Assembly: GCF_011305995.1 (NCBI RefSeq)
Contig: NZ_CP049911.1
Coordinates: forward strand, 178,291-242,290
Origin: Diaphorobacter sp. HDW4A
Lineage (GTDB): Bacteria > Pseudomonadota > Gammaproteobacteria > Burkholderiales > Burkholderiaceae_C
Length of the DNA stretch: 64,000 nucleotides
Direction: 5' to 3'
The first letter of the stretch is position 1. Every line of letters begins with the position of its first letter. The notes beneath the pieces were generated by a model. The model was not told where the DNA came from. It saw nothing but the letters and a program-made list of their open reading frames with translations, and ran no database searches. Positions 31,912 through 41,487 of this stretch are shown here, piece after piece. A program made the position numbers and the translations under genes.

Positions 31912-34359
31912 ATGTCGGCTATTCACCAAGCGATGCAGCAAGCAGCTGCGCGCAGCTTGCCAGATGAGTTCATTCCAGTGAACGCATACGATGAGGAGAC
32001 GGGAGTCTTCCTTTGCGATGACGGATACATTGGGGTGTGCTACACGGGTAATCCGGTGAATGGCGCTGACGACACGACAGCGGAAATGCTCAAAGGGGCT
32101 TTTTCGCTGTCGCTCCCTGCAGGTTCGTTTATCCAGATATCCCTGCTGGGGATGCCTGATATTGACAGCATGCTCGTCAACTACCGCTACAGGCGCGAAA
32201 ACGGCATCGACCGGATTCAAAGCCCGCAAGCGCGCAAGGCACTCGAAACGTTCTATCAACGTCGCCTGGAGTTTCTATCCAAGGCGAGATTCGAGTCCAA
32301 CAGCCCAACAACCGGAGTCAAGATCCACGATCGCACGATCGTGGTTTCTTTAAAAATTCCGTATGCGGGCCTCGAACCCAAACCTGAAGATGTTGAGACC
32401 GTTGCTGAATCCGGCGCGAAGCTCAGCGAGTCTCTGCAGGCGATTGGATTGTTCACACGACGGGTCAACCGCGAGGAATACCTTCGCATCGCATACCGAC
32501 TGACCCACCCATACGATGAGCAGAAGATTGATCCGGTAAGGGACGATCAGCTGCTCAAGCACCAAGTCTTTGTGCCAGGTGAAAGTATCGAAGTGCGCAA
32601 AGACGCTTTGGAGTTCTCTGACGGCACGCTCGCTCAGATGCTGAGCGTAGGGCGCTGGCCAAAGAAGAATGCCATGTCCCTGATGGCATACATGATTGGG
32701 GATCCCCTGGGGGCGAACAATCAGATCAAGCTGCCATACCACATCAACCTCACCCTGCATTACCCCGCGCAGTACCAAAAAACAAGCGCGATGAAGCAAA
32801 AAGCAGGGCTGATCAACTATCAAGCATTCGGGCCGCTGCCCAAGTTCGTTCCAAAGCTGTTTTTTAAGAAGCAGGGGATGGACGTGCTGGTCAATGCTAT
32901 GGAGCAGGGTGCCACGGTGGTGGAAGGCACTCTCACTTTGACTGTCTACGGTAAAGAGCGTGATGAGGTCTCTCGCCAGATGGCCACGCTCAGGACCTAT
33001 CTGCAGTCCTTCGACTTCGCCATGGGAGAGGAGAAGTACATCCTGTGGCCACAGTTCTGGAACTCTTTCCCGCTCTTCCCAACGGTGGAGAGCATTAAAA
33101 ATACATTCCGCTTCAAGACACTGGCTGTCGAGCAGGCGATGACCTTTGCGCCGCTGTTGGGGGAATGGAAGGGAACCTCATCGGCGATGCCGATGCCCGA
33201 CAAAGGGCATGGCATGTTGCTTCAGAGCAGGCGAGGGCAGCTCATGGCGCTCGATCTGTACGACACATCCACCAACATGAATGGAGTCGTGTTCGCGGCT
33301 GCAGGCTCCGGCAAGAGTTTCTTCACCCAGATGCTCGTCACTGAGTACCTGTCGATGGGGGCCAAGGTATGGGTGATCGATGTGGGTCGCTCCTACTACA
33401 AGCTCGCCAAGATCATGGCGGGCATGTTCATTGAGTTTGGGAACGATTCGGGGCTGTGTTTGAACCCGTTCACGAACGTCGAAAACATCGATGAGGAAGT
33501 GGGGTTGATACAGGCCATCATCGAAAAAATGGCTGCTCCTGAGGATGGCCTTGATGACTATCGGCGCTCTCGACTTGAAGAGGCGATCAAGGCCGTCTGG
33601 GGCAACAAAGGCACAGCTTCCACGATCACCGATGTCGCAAACTATCTGCTTGGTCAGGATGATCAGCGTGTCTCTGATATCGGCAACATGCTGTACAGAT
33701 TCACTGAGCACGGCTCTGAGGGGTACTGGTTCAATGGCAAAGCCAACCTGGACATGGACCGCGATCTTGTGGTGCTGGAACTCGAAGAGCTGAAGGGCAA
33801 GAAAACCCTGCAGCAAGTGGTTCTCATGCAGATCATTGCTGCGATTCAGCATGAGATGTACCTGTCAGAGGATGGTCGTCCAAAGGTGCTCATCATTGAT
33901 GAAGCTTGGGACCTGCTCGATGATCCGATGGTGAGCCGCTTCATGGAGCATGCATACCGCCGCTTCCGTAAGTACATGGGCTCGGCCATCATCGTTACCC
34001 AATCTATCGCTGACCTGTACAAAAACGATGCAGGCAAAGCGATTGCCGCGAACAGCGCATTCAAATTCATTCTTCGCCAGGAGGCGGAGGTCGTCGACCA
34101 GGTGCAAGAGGCCGGTTATCTGTCGCTGGGTGAGTATGGCTTCTACCAGCTGCGCTCCGTTCACTCGGTGCCTGGCAAGTACTCCGAAGTGATGATTTAC
34201 ACGAACGGGCAGCTGGGCATCTCGCGTTTGATCGTTGATCGCTTCACTGGGGTGCTCTTCTCTACAAGTGGGAAGGAGCGCAATGAGGTCATTGACGCAA
34301 TGGAAGATGGTGTTGAGCCAGTCGAGGCCATTGACGATTACATCGCCAAGTACGGATAA
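31912..34359 (+). CDS. traC: TraC, VirB4-like ATPase of pilus assembly
   Basis: The 815-aa protein has Walker A AAAGSGKSFF near residues 462-471 and Walker B VLIIDEAWDLL near 659-669, followed by TQSIADLY. The size and motifs match TraC of F-type systems. It powers pilin extraction and pilus assembly at the inner membrane with TraL. AAGGGG lies ahead of ATG 31912. In SXT, dsbC comes between traA and traC; it is absent here. Confidence 0.92.
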   Translation: MSAIHQAMQQAAARSLPDEFIPVNAYDEETGVFLCDDGYIGVCYTGNPVNGADDTTAEMLKGAFSLSLPAGSFIQISLLGMPDIDSMLVNYRYRRENGIDRIQSPQARKALETFYQRRLEFLSKARFESNSPTTGVKIHDRTIVVSLKIPYAGLEPKPEDVETVAESGAKLSESLQAIGLFTRRVNREEYLRIAYRLTHPYDEQKIDPVRDDQLLKHQVFVPGESIEVRKDALEFSDGTLAQMLSVGRWPKKNAMSLMAYMIGDPLGANNQIKLPYHINLTLHYPAQYQKTSAMKQKAGLINYQAFGPLPKFVPKLFFKKQGMDVLVNAMEQGATVVEGTLTLTVYGKERDEVSRQMATLRTYLQSFDFAMGEEKYILWPQFWNSFPLFPTVESIKNTFRFKTLAVEQAMTFAPLLGEWKGTSSAMPMPDKGHGMLLQSRRGQLMALDLYDTSTNMNGVVFAAAGSGKSFFTQMLVTEYLSMGAKVWVIDVGRSYYKLAKIMAGMFIEFGNDSGLCLNPFTNVENIDEEVGLIQAIIEKMAAPEDGLDDYRRSRLEEAIKAVWGNKGTASTITDVANYLLGQDDQRVSDIGNMLYRFTEHGSEGYWFNGKANLDMDRDLVVLELEELKGKKTLQQVVLMQIIAAIQHEMYLSEDGRPKVLIIDEAWDLLDDPMVSRFMEHAYRRFRKYMGSAIIVTQSIADLYKNDAGKAIAANSAFKFILRQEAEVVDQVQEAGYLSLGEYGFYQLRSVHSVPGKYSEVMIYTNGQLGISRLIVDRFTGVLFSTSGKERNEVIDAMEDGVEPVEAIDDYIAKYG

Positions 34360-34362
34360 ATC

Positions 34363-34851
34363 ATGAGCAAAGAAATTTCCAATATCAAGCCTTCGGAAGA
34401 GAGTCCTGAAGCTGCCCCAGCGCCAGCCGCTGCCGCCAAAGACTCCACCGGTATCGTAGGCATGCTGGGCGATATCGCGGTTATGGCTGTCGTGGCCCTC
34501 GTTGTATCTCTTGGTGCCATCAAGTACCTGCCGAAGACGTTGGGGCTGAGCGGTGCTTCAGGAGATCTTCCCGTTGCAACAATTCAGTTCGATGCTTTGG
34601 TGCGTGAGCAGATCGTGAGTTTGAGTGCGCAGGTTTCTTCCGGCGAGCTGGCTGTGGAAGAGATGCCGAAGCGCAGTTCAGCGTTCACTGCAGCACTCCT
34701 TGAAAAGCTCAAAGCGCGCGCCGCTGAAGGCAAGGTGATCATGCGAGCGGAAGCTGTGATCGCCGCCCCGGCAGACGTACCTGATTACACGGATCAGTTC
34801 CGCTCGGAGCTGATCGCCGATGGTTTGCTCAAGCCAAGCGGCAAGAAGTAA
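34363..34851 (+). CDS. trbI: TrbI-like inner membrane protein
   Basis: The 162-aa protein has an Ala/Pro-rich cytoplasmic start, one membrane helix (VMAVVALVVSLGAIKYL) and a periplasmic helical part (FDALVREQIVSLSAQVSSGE, then VIMRAEAVIAAPADVPDYTD). This agrees with TrbI of F, which affects pilus outgrowth and retraction. It begins 3 bp after the traC stop and is followed 12 bp later by the signal peptidase gene. Confidence 0.7.
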   Translation: MSKEISNIKPSEESPEAAPAPAAAAKDSTGIVGMLGDIAVMAVVALVVSLGAIKYLPKTLGLSGASGDLPVATIQFDALVREQIVSLSAQVSSGELAVEEMPKRSSAFTAALLEKLKARAAEGKVIMRAEAVIAAPADVPDYTDQFRSELIADGLLKPSGKK

Positions 34852-34863
34852 AGGGGAGGTCAC

Positions 34864-35439
34864 ATGTCCGCGACTACACCTACCCTTGAGATGGCCGGTG
34901 AACCCGTCAAAAGGGGCTGGATACGCCGATTCCTCCGTTACTCACTTTGGTCATTCGTCTGGCTGGTCCTGCTGTTGGGCGGGCTGGTGCTGGGGATGAA
35001 GCTCACAGGCCTTCGCATCGGAATTGATGTGCAGCGCCTGATTGGTGAACCTGCCTGCATGCCTTCACTGGTGTACCTCTGGCACAAGGGATTGCCGCGT
35101 CCACCGCAGGTCGGTGATGTGATTGTGGCCAGCATGCCTGATTCCGGGCTTCACATCGGTGCTCGGCCTGGAGACAGGATCGTCAAGGAAGTCTTTGCAG
35201 TGGCAGGGGACCACATCCGGATCCAAGGCACCGAACTGTGGATCAACGGAAAGCACACCGATCGCCTTTGGTTGGCCAAGAGCCTGCCGGGAAAAAAGTC
35301 CGGTGACTTCGATGCTGAGTACACGCTCAAGGATGGTCAGATTTTTCTCATGGGAACAACGCAAGAGAGTCTTGATTCTCGTTACTGGGGGCCTGTAAAT
35401 CGTGAATCGATCATTGGTGGCGCAACTCCTCTTTTTTAG
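34864..35439 (+). CDS. trhF: TrhF/TraF-type signal peptidase (S26)
   Basis: The 191-aa protein has one membrane segment (FVWLVLLLGGLVLGMKL), then the S26 Ser in CMPSLVYLWHKG and the catalytic Lys in RIVKEVFAVAGD, with the late motif DSRYWGPV. Such conjugation-specific peptidases mature propilin or other Tra proteins (TrhF in IncHI and SXT). AAGGGGAGG precedes the ATG. Its 3' end overlaps the next gene by 38 bp. Confidence 0.85.
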   Translation: MSATTPTLEMAGEPVKRGWIRRFLRYSLWSFVWLVLLLGGLVLGMKLTGLRIGIDVQRLIGEPACMPSLVYLWHKGLPRPPQVGDVIVASMPDSGLHIGARPGDRIVKEVFAVAGDHIRIQGTELWINGKHTDRLWLAKSLPGKKSGDFDAEYTLKDGQIFLMGTTQESLDSRYWGPVNRESIIGGATPLF

Positions 35440-36607
35440 CGCATTTCATGTTGTCGGTGGTGTGGCCAGTGCTGCCGATGCAGCTGATTCTCGCGCACCC
35501 TGGCTGAACAATCTCCCAGCTACGGCTGCACAGCCCCTGCAGCTTCAAAACGCACCTCAAGGCACCCTGCGTGACTTCGGTATCAGCAATCCGCAAGGCA
35601 CAGCCACGCCATGGATGAACGATGTCAAGAACAAGTTCATGCAGGAGGGGCGTGTCTCAAGTAAAGATCCTGGTGAAATGGATTTCGAGATGCAGGTGTT
35701 CATCTCGGAGGGGATGCCTGAAGGGGTCCTTCGCCAACTCTTCAAGCAGGCCCTTGATGACAAGCCGGGAAAAATCCGTTTTGTAGTGAGAGGCTTTGAA
35801 CCTCAGAAGCTCGGAAAGCTGCTCAACAAATTCCGAAAACTGCTGCCAGATCCCTACAACGATGATGTTGTGGTGGAAGTGGATCCGAATGCGTTCCGCA
35901 CCTACAACATCACTACGGTGCCTGTGTACCTGGTCAAGGACAACAACAAGTGGTACCAGATCAATGGAACAGCAAGTCTGGAGACCGCCAGAGAGTACGC
36001 CAAGAAAAAGGGCGCATACAACGCTGGTGAGTCCTACGCAATCAAGGAACCAGACATCCTGAGCGTGATCGAGGCGCGCGCCCAAAATTTCGAATGGCAA
36101 CCTGTTCTCGACAGAGCTCGTTCGCGCATTGCGGCGAATCTCAAACCCGGGTTTGATTTGCCTACGACCAACCGAGATATCACAGCATATTTCGAGCCGA
36201 CATTCACTGCACCGCATGACATCACCTCACCTGGTCCAAACGGTGCTGGAGAAATCACATTGGCCAGGGCAGGGCAGACCTTCAGGCTATTGGAGTACAC
36301 GCGCCTGCAGGTGCCTGTCATCGTTTTCGATGCCTCTGATGAAAGGCAGATCCGCCTCGTGCAGAGCTGGCTCAGGAAGCCCGAATTCGCGTCTGCAGAT
36401 CTGTTCATTGTGGGGACTGATGTTCAAGTCAAATCGCCACGCATGCCGGTGACATCCGAGCTCTCGCGAAAGCTCAAGCGGCCCGTATTCCCGATGATGC
36501 AGCGCCTTAGCGAGCGATTTGGACTTGAGGCGGTACCGGCAATCGTAGAGCAAGAGGGTGTGCGATTGCGCCTTCGGTATTTCGATCCGCAGACCAACAA
36601 GGAATAA
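35402..36607 (+). CDS. traW: TraW with fused TrbC domain
   Basis: The 401-aa protein has a signal peptide (LLFFSAFHVVGGVASA). A TrbC-type thioredoxin-like domain follows at about residues 80-190 (MQVFISEGMPEGVLRQLFKQ), and a TraW-type C-terminal part (YARFEP-like region around 255-385). F has two separate genes, trbC and traW; SXT and IncHI have this fused form. The protein is periplasmic and helps pilus assembly. The start is GTG 35402 inside the 3' end of trhF, after a GGGGG run. Confidence 0.82.
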   Translation: MNRSLVAQLLFFSAFHVVGGVASAADAADSRAPWLNNLPATAAQPLQLQNAPQGTLRDFGISNPQGTATPWMNDVKNKFMQEGRVSSKDPGEMDFEMQVFISEGMPEGVLRQLFKQALDDKPGKIRFVVRGFEPQKLGKLLNKFRKLLPDPYNDDVVVEVDPNAFRTYNITTVPVYLVKDNNKWYQINGTASLETAREYAKKKGAYNAGESYAIKEPDILSVIEARAQNFEWQPVLDRARSRIAANLKPGFDLPTTNRDITAYFEPTFTAPHDITSPGPNGAGEITLARAGQTFRLLEYTRLQVPVIVFDASDERQIRLVQSWLRKPEFASADLFIVGTDVQVKSPRMPVTSELSRKLKRPVFPMMQRLSERFGLEAVPAIVEQEGVRLRLRYFDPQTNKE

Positions 36608-36611
36608 ACGG

Positions 36612-37760
36612 ATGCGCAAATTGGTCAAGTCAATTCTGCTGGCATGTGCTCTCATGTTGTGCATGGGCGGGGCTCACGCCCAGGACTCCAAGATGATGAA
36701 GCTGGTGTGCAACAGCTACAGCCCGCTGGAGACCATGTTTAAGGACGTGTGCTGGTCGGGTATGTTTCCATTTCGCCTGATGGGTGCCACGTTCATGAGC
36801 GGCAAAAGTGGTGTCCCGACTGACGCGAGCAACAAGATCATTTGCGCGTGCGGCGGTGATCTCAAGGAAGGCAAATTGCCGCGTCTCGGCTTCACCCTTG
36901 GCTTTTGGGCCCCATCCAAGATCATGGATGTGACGCGACAGCCATTTTGCCTGCCGTCGTTGGGTGGGATTGAGTTGCCACTTGGCGATATGTCCTTCCT
37001 CAATGGTGGCGCGAACATGGGGCGAAGTGACCGGCATGAGGCCTTTGCAAACTGGGCGCTCTATACGTTTCCGATCATCTACATGCTGCGGTTGATCGAC
37101 GATGGCGCATGCCCAGCAGATGGCATGACTGAGTTCGATCTTCTGCAGGCAAGCCCAATGTTCCCCAACTGGAATGATGTACTGGGCAGATACACGACAT
37201 TCATCAATCCGGAGATGATGCTCTTCACCGGAGTCACCTCACTGTTTGCACTGCCAGTGGATACAGCGGCATCGACTGCTGGAAGCCCTATGAACAGCTT
37301 GTTCTGGGTGGCTGGGGGCTGGGGTCCTGTCTATCCCATCACGGGCTTCTATGGCAATGGCAACGGTCGAATGATTGACCCTGTTGGGTTCACGAGTCTC
37401 ACTGCCATGCGTGGGGTGTCATTGTTGCACCGGCTGGGCATGCTCAATGAGACCATCGGAAATGACAATCTATGCGAGCGACATCCGCGCTTCATCATCC
37501 GAAAGGATGCGTATCGCTGGCAGTTTCTTGCTCCCTCACCTGAGACCAGTGGTCGCGCCCCTGAAGCTGGGCCACCTACGCAGAGCAGTTCTCAGGTCAC
37601 AGAAGTGAACCCGCCATCCAGGTTCAGCTCGTGCACGCACTCAACAGGCTCCTCGACTGCTGCGTGGGGAATGTGGCGCGATGTTCCCGCGACTGGTGAG
37701 GACCACTCGTATTTGTTGTTCCAGTGGACCGATTGCTGCTTCGGCATTACACCGGATTGA
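36612..37760 (+). CDS. traU: TraU, pilus and mating-pair protein
   Basis: The protein of about 382 aa has a signal peptide (ILLACALMLCMGGAHA) and many Cys (CNSYSPLETMFKDVCWSGMF; ICACGG; CLPSLGG; CERHPRF; the end SSCTHSTGS and DCCFG). All are typical of periplasmic TraU, which needs disulfide bonds. It promotes DNA transfer more than pilus formation. ATG 36612 follows AAGGAA; the longer frame to 36558 is not needed. traN starts 11 bp after its stop. Confidence 0.88.
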   Translation: MRKLVKSILLACALMLCMGGAHAQDSKMMKLVCNSYSPLETMFKDVCWSGMFPFRLMGATFMSGKSGVPTDASNKIICACGGDLKEGKLPRLGFTLGFWAPSKIMDVTRQPFCLPSLGGIELPLGDMSFLNGGANMGRSDRHEAFANWALYTFPIIYMLRLIDDGACPADGMTEFDLLQASPMFPNWNDVLGRYTTFINPEMMLFTGVTSLFALPVDTAASTAGSPMNSLFWVAGGWGPVYPITGFYGNGNGRMIDPVGFTSLTAMRGVSLLHRLGMLNETIGNDNLCERHPRFIIRKDAYRWQFLAPSPETSGRAPEAGPPTQSSSQVTEVNPPSRFSSCTHSTGSSTAAWGMWRDVPATGEDHSYLLFQWTDCCFGITPD

Positions 37761-37771
37761 AGAGGTACGAC

Positions 37772-38722
37772 ATGTACGCGAATACCGAAGATTACGATAC
37801 CCTGCCGCGCCGAAACAAAGCACTCATGTTTGGTGGTCGCCTCATGCTTGCATGGGCGATCCTTGGCATGCCTCTGACATCGCTCAACAGCTTTGCACAG
37901 GGGTTTCCAACTACCCCTACGACTACGGAGCTGAAAGATTCCGCGCAGCAGATGCGCGCTGATGATGCGACCAGCAACACGCTTATCAACAAGCGGGCTT
38001 CCAGGCTTCTCAATGGCCAGTACAAGGACAACTCGCCTCTTCGGGGCCCGAAGATCATTGACGATGGCACTGAAGTTCGCAGCCCCAAGATCATCGCTGA
38101 CCCAAACGAAGCCGCGCGAGCTGCAGCCGCAGCTGCAAAAGCGGCACCTCCTAAGTCACGACAAGAAATCGTCTCGGGTGCCCAGGCCGGTAGCAATGTC
38201 GGAATGGCCGTCTATCCACGCGCCGATGCAGGCACAACGGCAACCGTTAATACCCGAGCTGAACCCGGTGTGAACGACACATCCGGAAATCGGGTGAACA
38301 TCAACCAGGTCATGCCAGGCTTCCGGCAAGATGAGGTGCAGCGGCTCCACAATCTTGGGGCTGACATGTTCAACAATCCCTCGAATACCAAGGCGATTGC
38401 AGAGAAGGCACGCAAGAACATGCGCCGTGATGGCTGCAGAAAAACAGACTTCGTCATGAAGTCACTGCAGAACATCGACCTTGCGCCAAACTCCCCGGAG
38501 CATCGCATTCTCAAGGTCGAGTTTTTCGACGTGACGAAAGAGCCGATTACCGGAACGAACCCAGTTGAGTACAAGACCATAACGACACCTACGACCTACA
38601 AGCGTGGGAACGTCAACTGGTTGGTGCCGACCCTGGGTGCCGCTTCCACCGTGTATTGGGACATCGTGGATGACTCCTACGCCATTCGCTATACCTACAC
38701 GCCATACACTGAACCGCTAAAT
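37772..38722 (+). pseudogene. traN: TraN, 5' part only, truncated by the IS66-like element
   Basis: The first 317 codons encode a signal sequence (RLMLAWAILGMPLTSLNSFAQ) and the N-terminal part of a TraN-like mating-pair protein. In SXT-type systems TraN is about 900 residues, with a Cys-rich C-terminus. Here the frame enters the IS66-like element at 38723 and runs on into foreign codons to 38878. On the other side of the element the sequence is umuD, not traN, so the remainder was deleted rather than just split. Loss of TraN would impair recipient contact and mating-pair stability. Identification rests on position after traU. Confidence 0.75.
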
Positions 38723-38801
38723 GTATCCGTCCGGCCAACCCATCTACCCCGAATGAGCAATTGCAAGCACCATCGTGTCCACGTAAACCATCGTGCACAC
38801 C

Positions 38802-39350
38802 ATGTCTCAAGAGATTCCCCATTCGCGCTCCTGTGTCCCCCGCACGCGCCGGGTCTACAGCGCGCAATTCAAGGCTGAACTGATCGCTGCGTGCCAGCAG
38901 CCCGGCGCATCAATTGCCGCCACAGCGCGTGAACATGGCATGAATGCCAACGTGCTGCATCGCTGGCTCAAGGAGCATCGTCTGGGCCAGCACCAGAGCG
39001 CCTGCGATACCGCGCATGCTGATGCGTCCGGCATCGCCCCACACTGCGCCGATGCAGCGGCTGAGCCAATGGCCAATGCACAGGCTGTTTGTGCCCCAGC
39101 GCATCAGGCTCATCCGGTGCCGTCCAACCCCGTGCCCGCCTTCATCGCGGTGGCGCTGGGCTCGCCGGTGATGGGGCCTCAGGCAGCGGGTGTACAAGCT
39201 GCCCCAAGTGCTGCATCGGCAGCTTGCTCATCAGACATCCGCATCGAGTGCTGTCATCACGGCACCCTCGTGACGGTCAATTGGCCGCTGGCCGCTGCTG
39301 GCGAGTGTTCCCGCGCATTGCAGGGTTTGTTGCAGGTGCTGCGGCAATGA
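38802..39350 (+). CDS. tnpA: IS66 TnpA (accessory HTH protein)
   Basis: The 182-aa protein has an N-terminal helix-turn-helix (RRVYSAQFKAELIAACQQPG, then ANVLHRWLKEH) as in IS3/IS66 OrfA proteins, and a variable low-complexity C-terminus. It overlaps tnpB by 4 bp (ATGA). Its role in IS66 transposition is accessory and DNA-binding. ATG 38802 is chosen; GTG 38793 is possible. Confidence 0.8.
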   Translation: MSQEIPHSRSCVPRTRRVYSAQFKAELIAACQQPGASIAATAREHGMNANVLHRWLKEHRLGQHQSACDTAHADASGIAPHCADAAAEPMANAQAVCAPAHQAHPVPSNPVPAFIAVALGSPVMGPQAAGVQAAPSAASAACSSDIRIECCHHGTLVTVNWPLAAAGECSRALQGLLQVLRQ

Positions 39351-39678
39351 TCCGTATCGACGCTGCCTGGCTTGCCACGGCCCGCTGGACATGCGCGCCG
39401 GCACCGACACGGCGCTGGCCCGCGTAGTCGCCGTCTTCGGCGCCGCCCACCCTCACCATGCCTACCTGTTCGCCAACAGACGCGCCAACCGCATCAAGGT
39501 GCTGGTGCACGACGGCATAGGCATCTGGCTGGCCGCTCGCCGCCTGCACCAGGGCAAGTTCGTCTGGCCGACGCCAGGCGATGAGCAGTGGCAGTTGGAG
39601 CCTGTCCAGCTTGACGCCCTGGTGCTGGGCCTACCCTGGCAACGCATGGGAAACGCCGGCATTATCACCATGGTCTGA
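39347..39678 (+). pseudogene. tnpB: IS66 TnpB with a one-base frameshift
   Basis: Frame one gives MIRIDAAWLATA and then breaks. Frame two continues MRAGTDTALARVVAVFGAAH up to GIITMV, the full IS66 Orf2 sequence. Adding one C to the C-run at 39381-39383 restores 110 codons of the expected protein. The break is either a real mutation or a sequencing error. Confidence 0.8.
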
Positions 39679-39722
39679 AGCCGGCGCGCAATCGGTGGAT
39701 CTGCGCATGGCAGCGCAGTGCC

Positions 39723-41257
39723 ATGCTTGGCACACTGCCTGTCATGTTGATGCAGCCGCAATTCCTGGATGATCTGAGCGCCGAGCAGCTGCGCGAGATG
39801 ACCACGCGGCTGCTCACAGAACTACGCCACAGCCAGGCGCTCAACGCCAAGCTCACCCACGAGAATGCGCTCTTGAAACGCATGAAGTTCGCCGCACAGT
39901 CCGAGCGCTTCAACGCCGAGCAGCGCAGCTTGCTCGAAGACGAGATCGAGGCCGACTTGGCGGCTGTCTGCTTGGAGATCGAGCAGCTGCAGCCTGCGGC
40001 CGCTGCCCCGCAAGCCAAACAACAGCCCAAACGCCAGCCGCTGCCGGCCAATCTGCCGCGCCGCGAGATCCGCCACGAGCCCGATTCGACCACCTGCCAG
40101 TGCGGCTGTCAGATGAAACGCATCGGCGAAGACGTGGCCGAAAAGCTCGACTATGTGCCCGGCGTGTTCACGGTGGAGCGTCACATCCGTGGCAAGTGGG
40201 CCTGCGCCCAATGCGAGACCATCACCCAGGCGCCGGTTGAAGCGCATGTGATCGACAAAGGCATCCCCACCACCGGCCTGCTGGCCCAGGTGCTGGTGGC
40301 CAAATACGCGGACCACTTGCCGCTGTACCGTCAGGAAAGCATCTTTGCGCGCGCCGGTCTGGCCATTCCTCGCTCGACTCTGGCGCAGTGGGTAGGCACC
40401 TGCGGCGTGCGGCTGCAGCCGCTAGTCGATGCGCTCAAGGCGGAAATACTCGGCCACCGTGTGCTGCACGCCGACGAGACGCCAGTGCAAATGCTCAAAC
40501 CTGGCAAGGGAGCGACGCATCGCGCCTACCTGTGGGCCTACGCGCCAGGGGCGTTCGAAGACATGAAAGCCGTGGTGTATGACTTCTGCGAGTCCAGGGC
40601 TGGCGAGCATGCCCGCAACTTCCTGGGCGACTGGAAGGGGCACTGGTTTGCGACGACTTCGCCGGCTACAAGGCCCTGATTGCCAGTGGCGTGACCGAGG
40701 TGGGCTGCCTGGCGCATGCCCGGCGCAAACTCTTTGACCTCCATGCGGCGAACAAAAGCCAGCTTGCCGGGTTCGCGCTGGAGCAATTCGCCAAGGTCTA
40801 TGACATCGAGCGCGAGGTCAAGGAACTGAACGCCGATCAACGCAAAGCCATTCGTCAGCAGCACACCAAGCCGATCCTGGATGCGTTGCACCAGTGGATG
40901 ACATTGCAGCGGCAGAAACTGCCCGATAGCTCAGCAACGGCCAAGGCCCTGGATTACAGCCTCAGGCGCTGGACGGCGTTGACACGCTTCGTCGATGACG
41001 GGCAACTGCCCGTGGACAACAACTGGATCGAGAACCAGATCCGGCCCATTGCCATTGGCAGAGCCAATTGGCTGTTCGCCGGCAGCCTGCGCGCGGGCCA
41101 GCGGGCGGCGGCGGTGATGAGCCTGGTGCAGTCGGCGCGCATGAACGGGCATGACCCCTATGCCTACCTCCAGGACGTGCTCACAAGGCTGCCCACGCAC
41201 AAGGCCAGCCGTATCGACGAGCTCTTGCCGCACCGCTGGCAGCCCACTGACATCTGA
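39723..41257 (+). pseudogene. tnpC: IS66 TnpC transposase with a one-base frameshift
   Basis: The first frame (39723-40679) has a leucine-rich N-terminus, a Cys-rich zinc part (CQCGCQMK and CAQCETI) and the start of the DDE core (LHADETPVQML). The second frame (from about 40644) continues with VGCLAHARRKLFDLHAANKS up to VDNNWIENQIRPIAIGRANW, which contains the last catalytic Glu. One extra C near 40643 would restore a protein of about 511 aa, normal for IS66. As written the transposase is inactive. Confidence 0.85.
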
Positions 41258-41309
41258 TCGTCAGCAATGGTCGCCATCGGCGGTCAACATGGGTTTGCCG
41301 TGCGCTTAC

Positions 41310-41476
41310 TGATAGCGGAGCTCGACGGAGAGTTCACGCTCAAGCAGTTCTTCAACAGCAAGGGCGTAGTCAAGCTCAAGTCAGGAAATCAGGCGTTTCC
41401 TGACATCGTTCCCAAGGAGCCGCAGGAACTCAAAATTTGGGGCGTTGTTCGCAACAGCGTGAAAACCTTCGTGTAG
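41310..41476 (+). pseudogene. umuD: UmuD-like protein, C-terminal fragment
   Basis: The last 55 codons encode IAELDGEFTLKQFF, GVVKLKSGNQAFPDIVPKEP and LKIWGVVRNSVKTF, the S24/UmuD C-terminal domain with its Lys. The N-terminal part with the cleavage site and catalytic Ser was lost at the IS66-like boundary. The fragment still lies 11 bp upstream of umuC, as in normal umuDC operons, so umuC has lost its native LexA-controlled promoter. Confidence 0.85.
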
Positions 41477-41487
41477 ATGGCCAGCCG

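Larger units (their letters stand above)
38723..41309 (+). mobile_element. IS66-family element
   Basis: The element of 2,587 bp has the IS66 three-gene order tnpA-tnpB-tnpC. Imperfect inverted ends start GTATCCGTCCGGCCAACCCA (38723) and, read inward from the right (41309), GTAAGCGCACGGCAAACCCA. The 8 bases outside each end are different (CGCTAAAT and TGATAGCG), so the usual 8-bp target duplication is missing, which points to a deletion or recombination. Two of its genes carry 1-base deletions. Confidence 0.88.
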
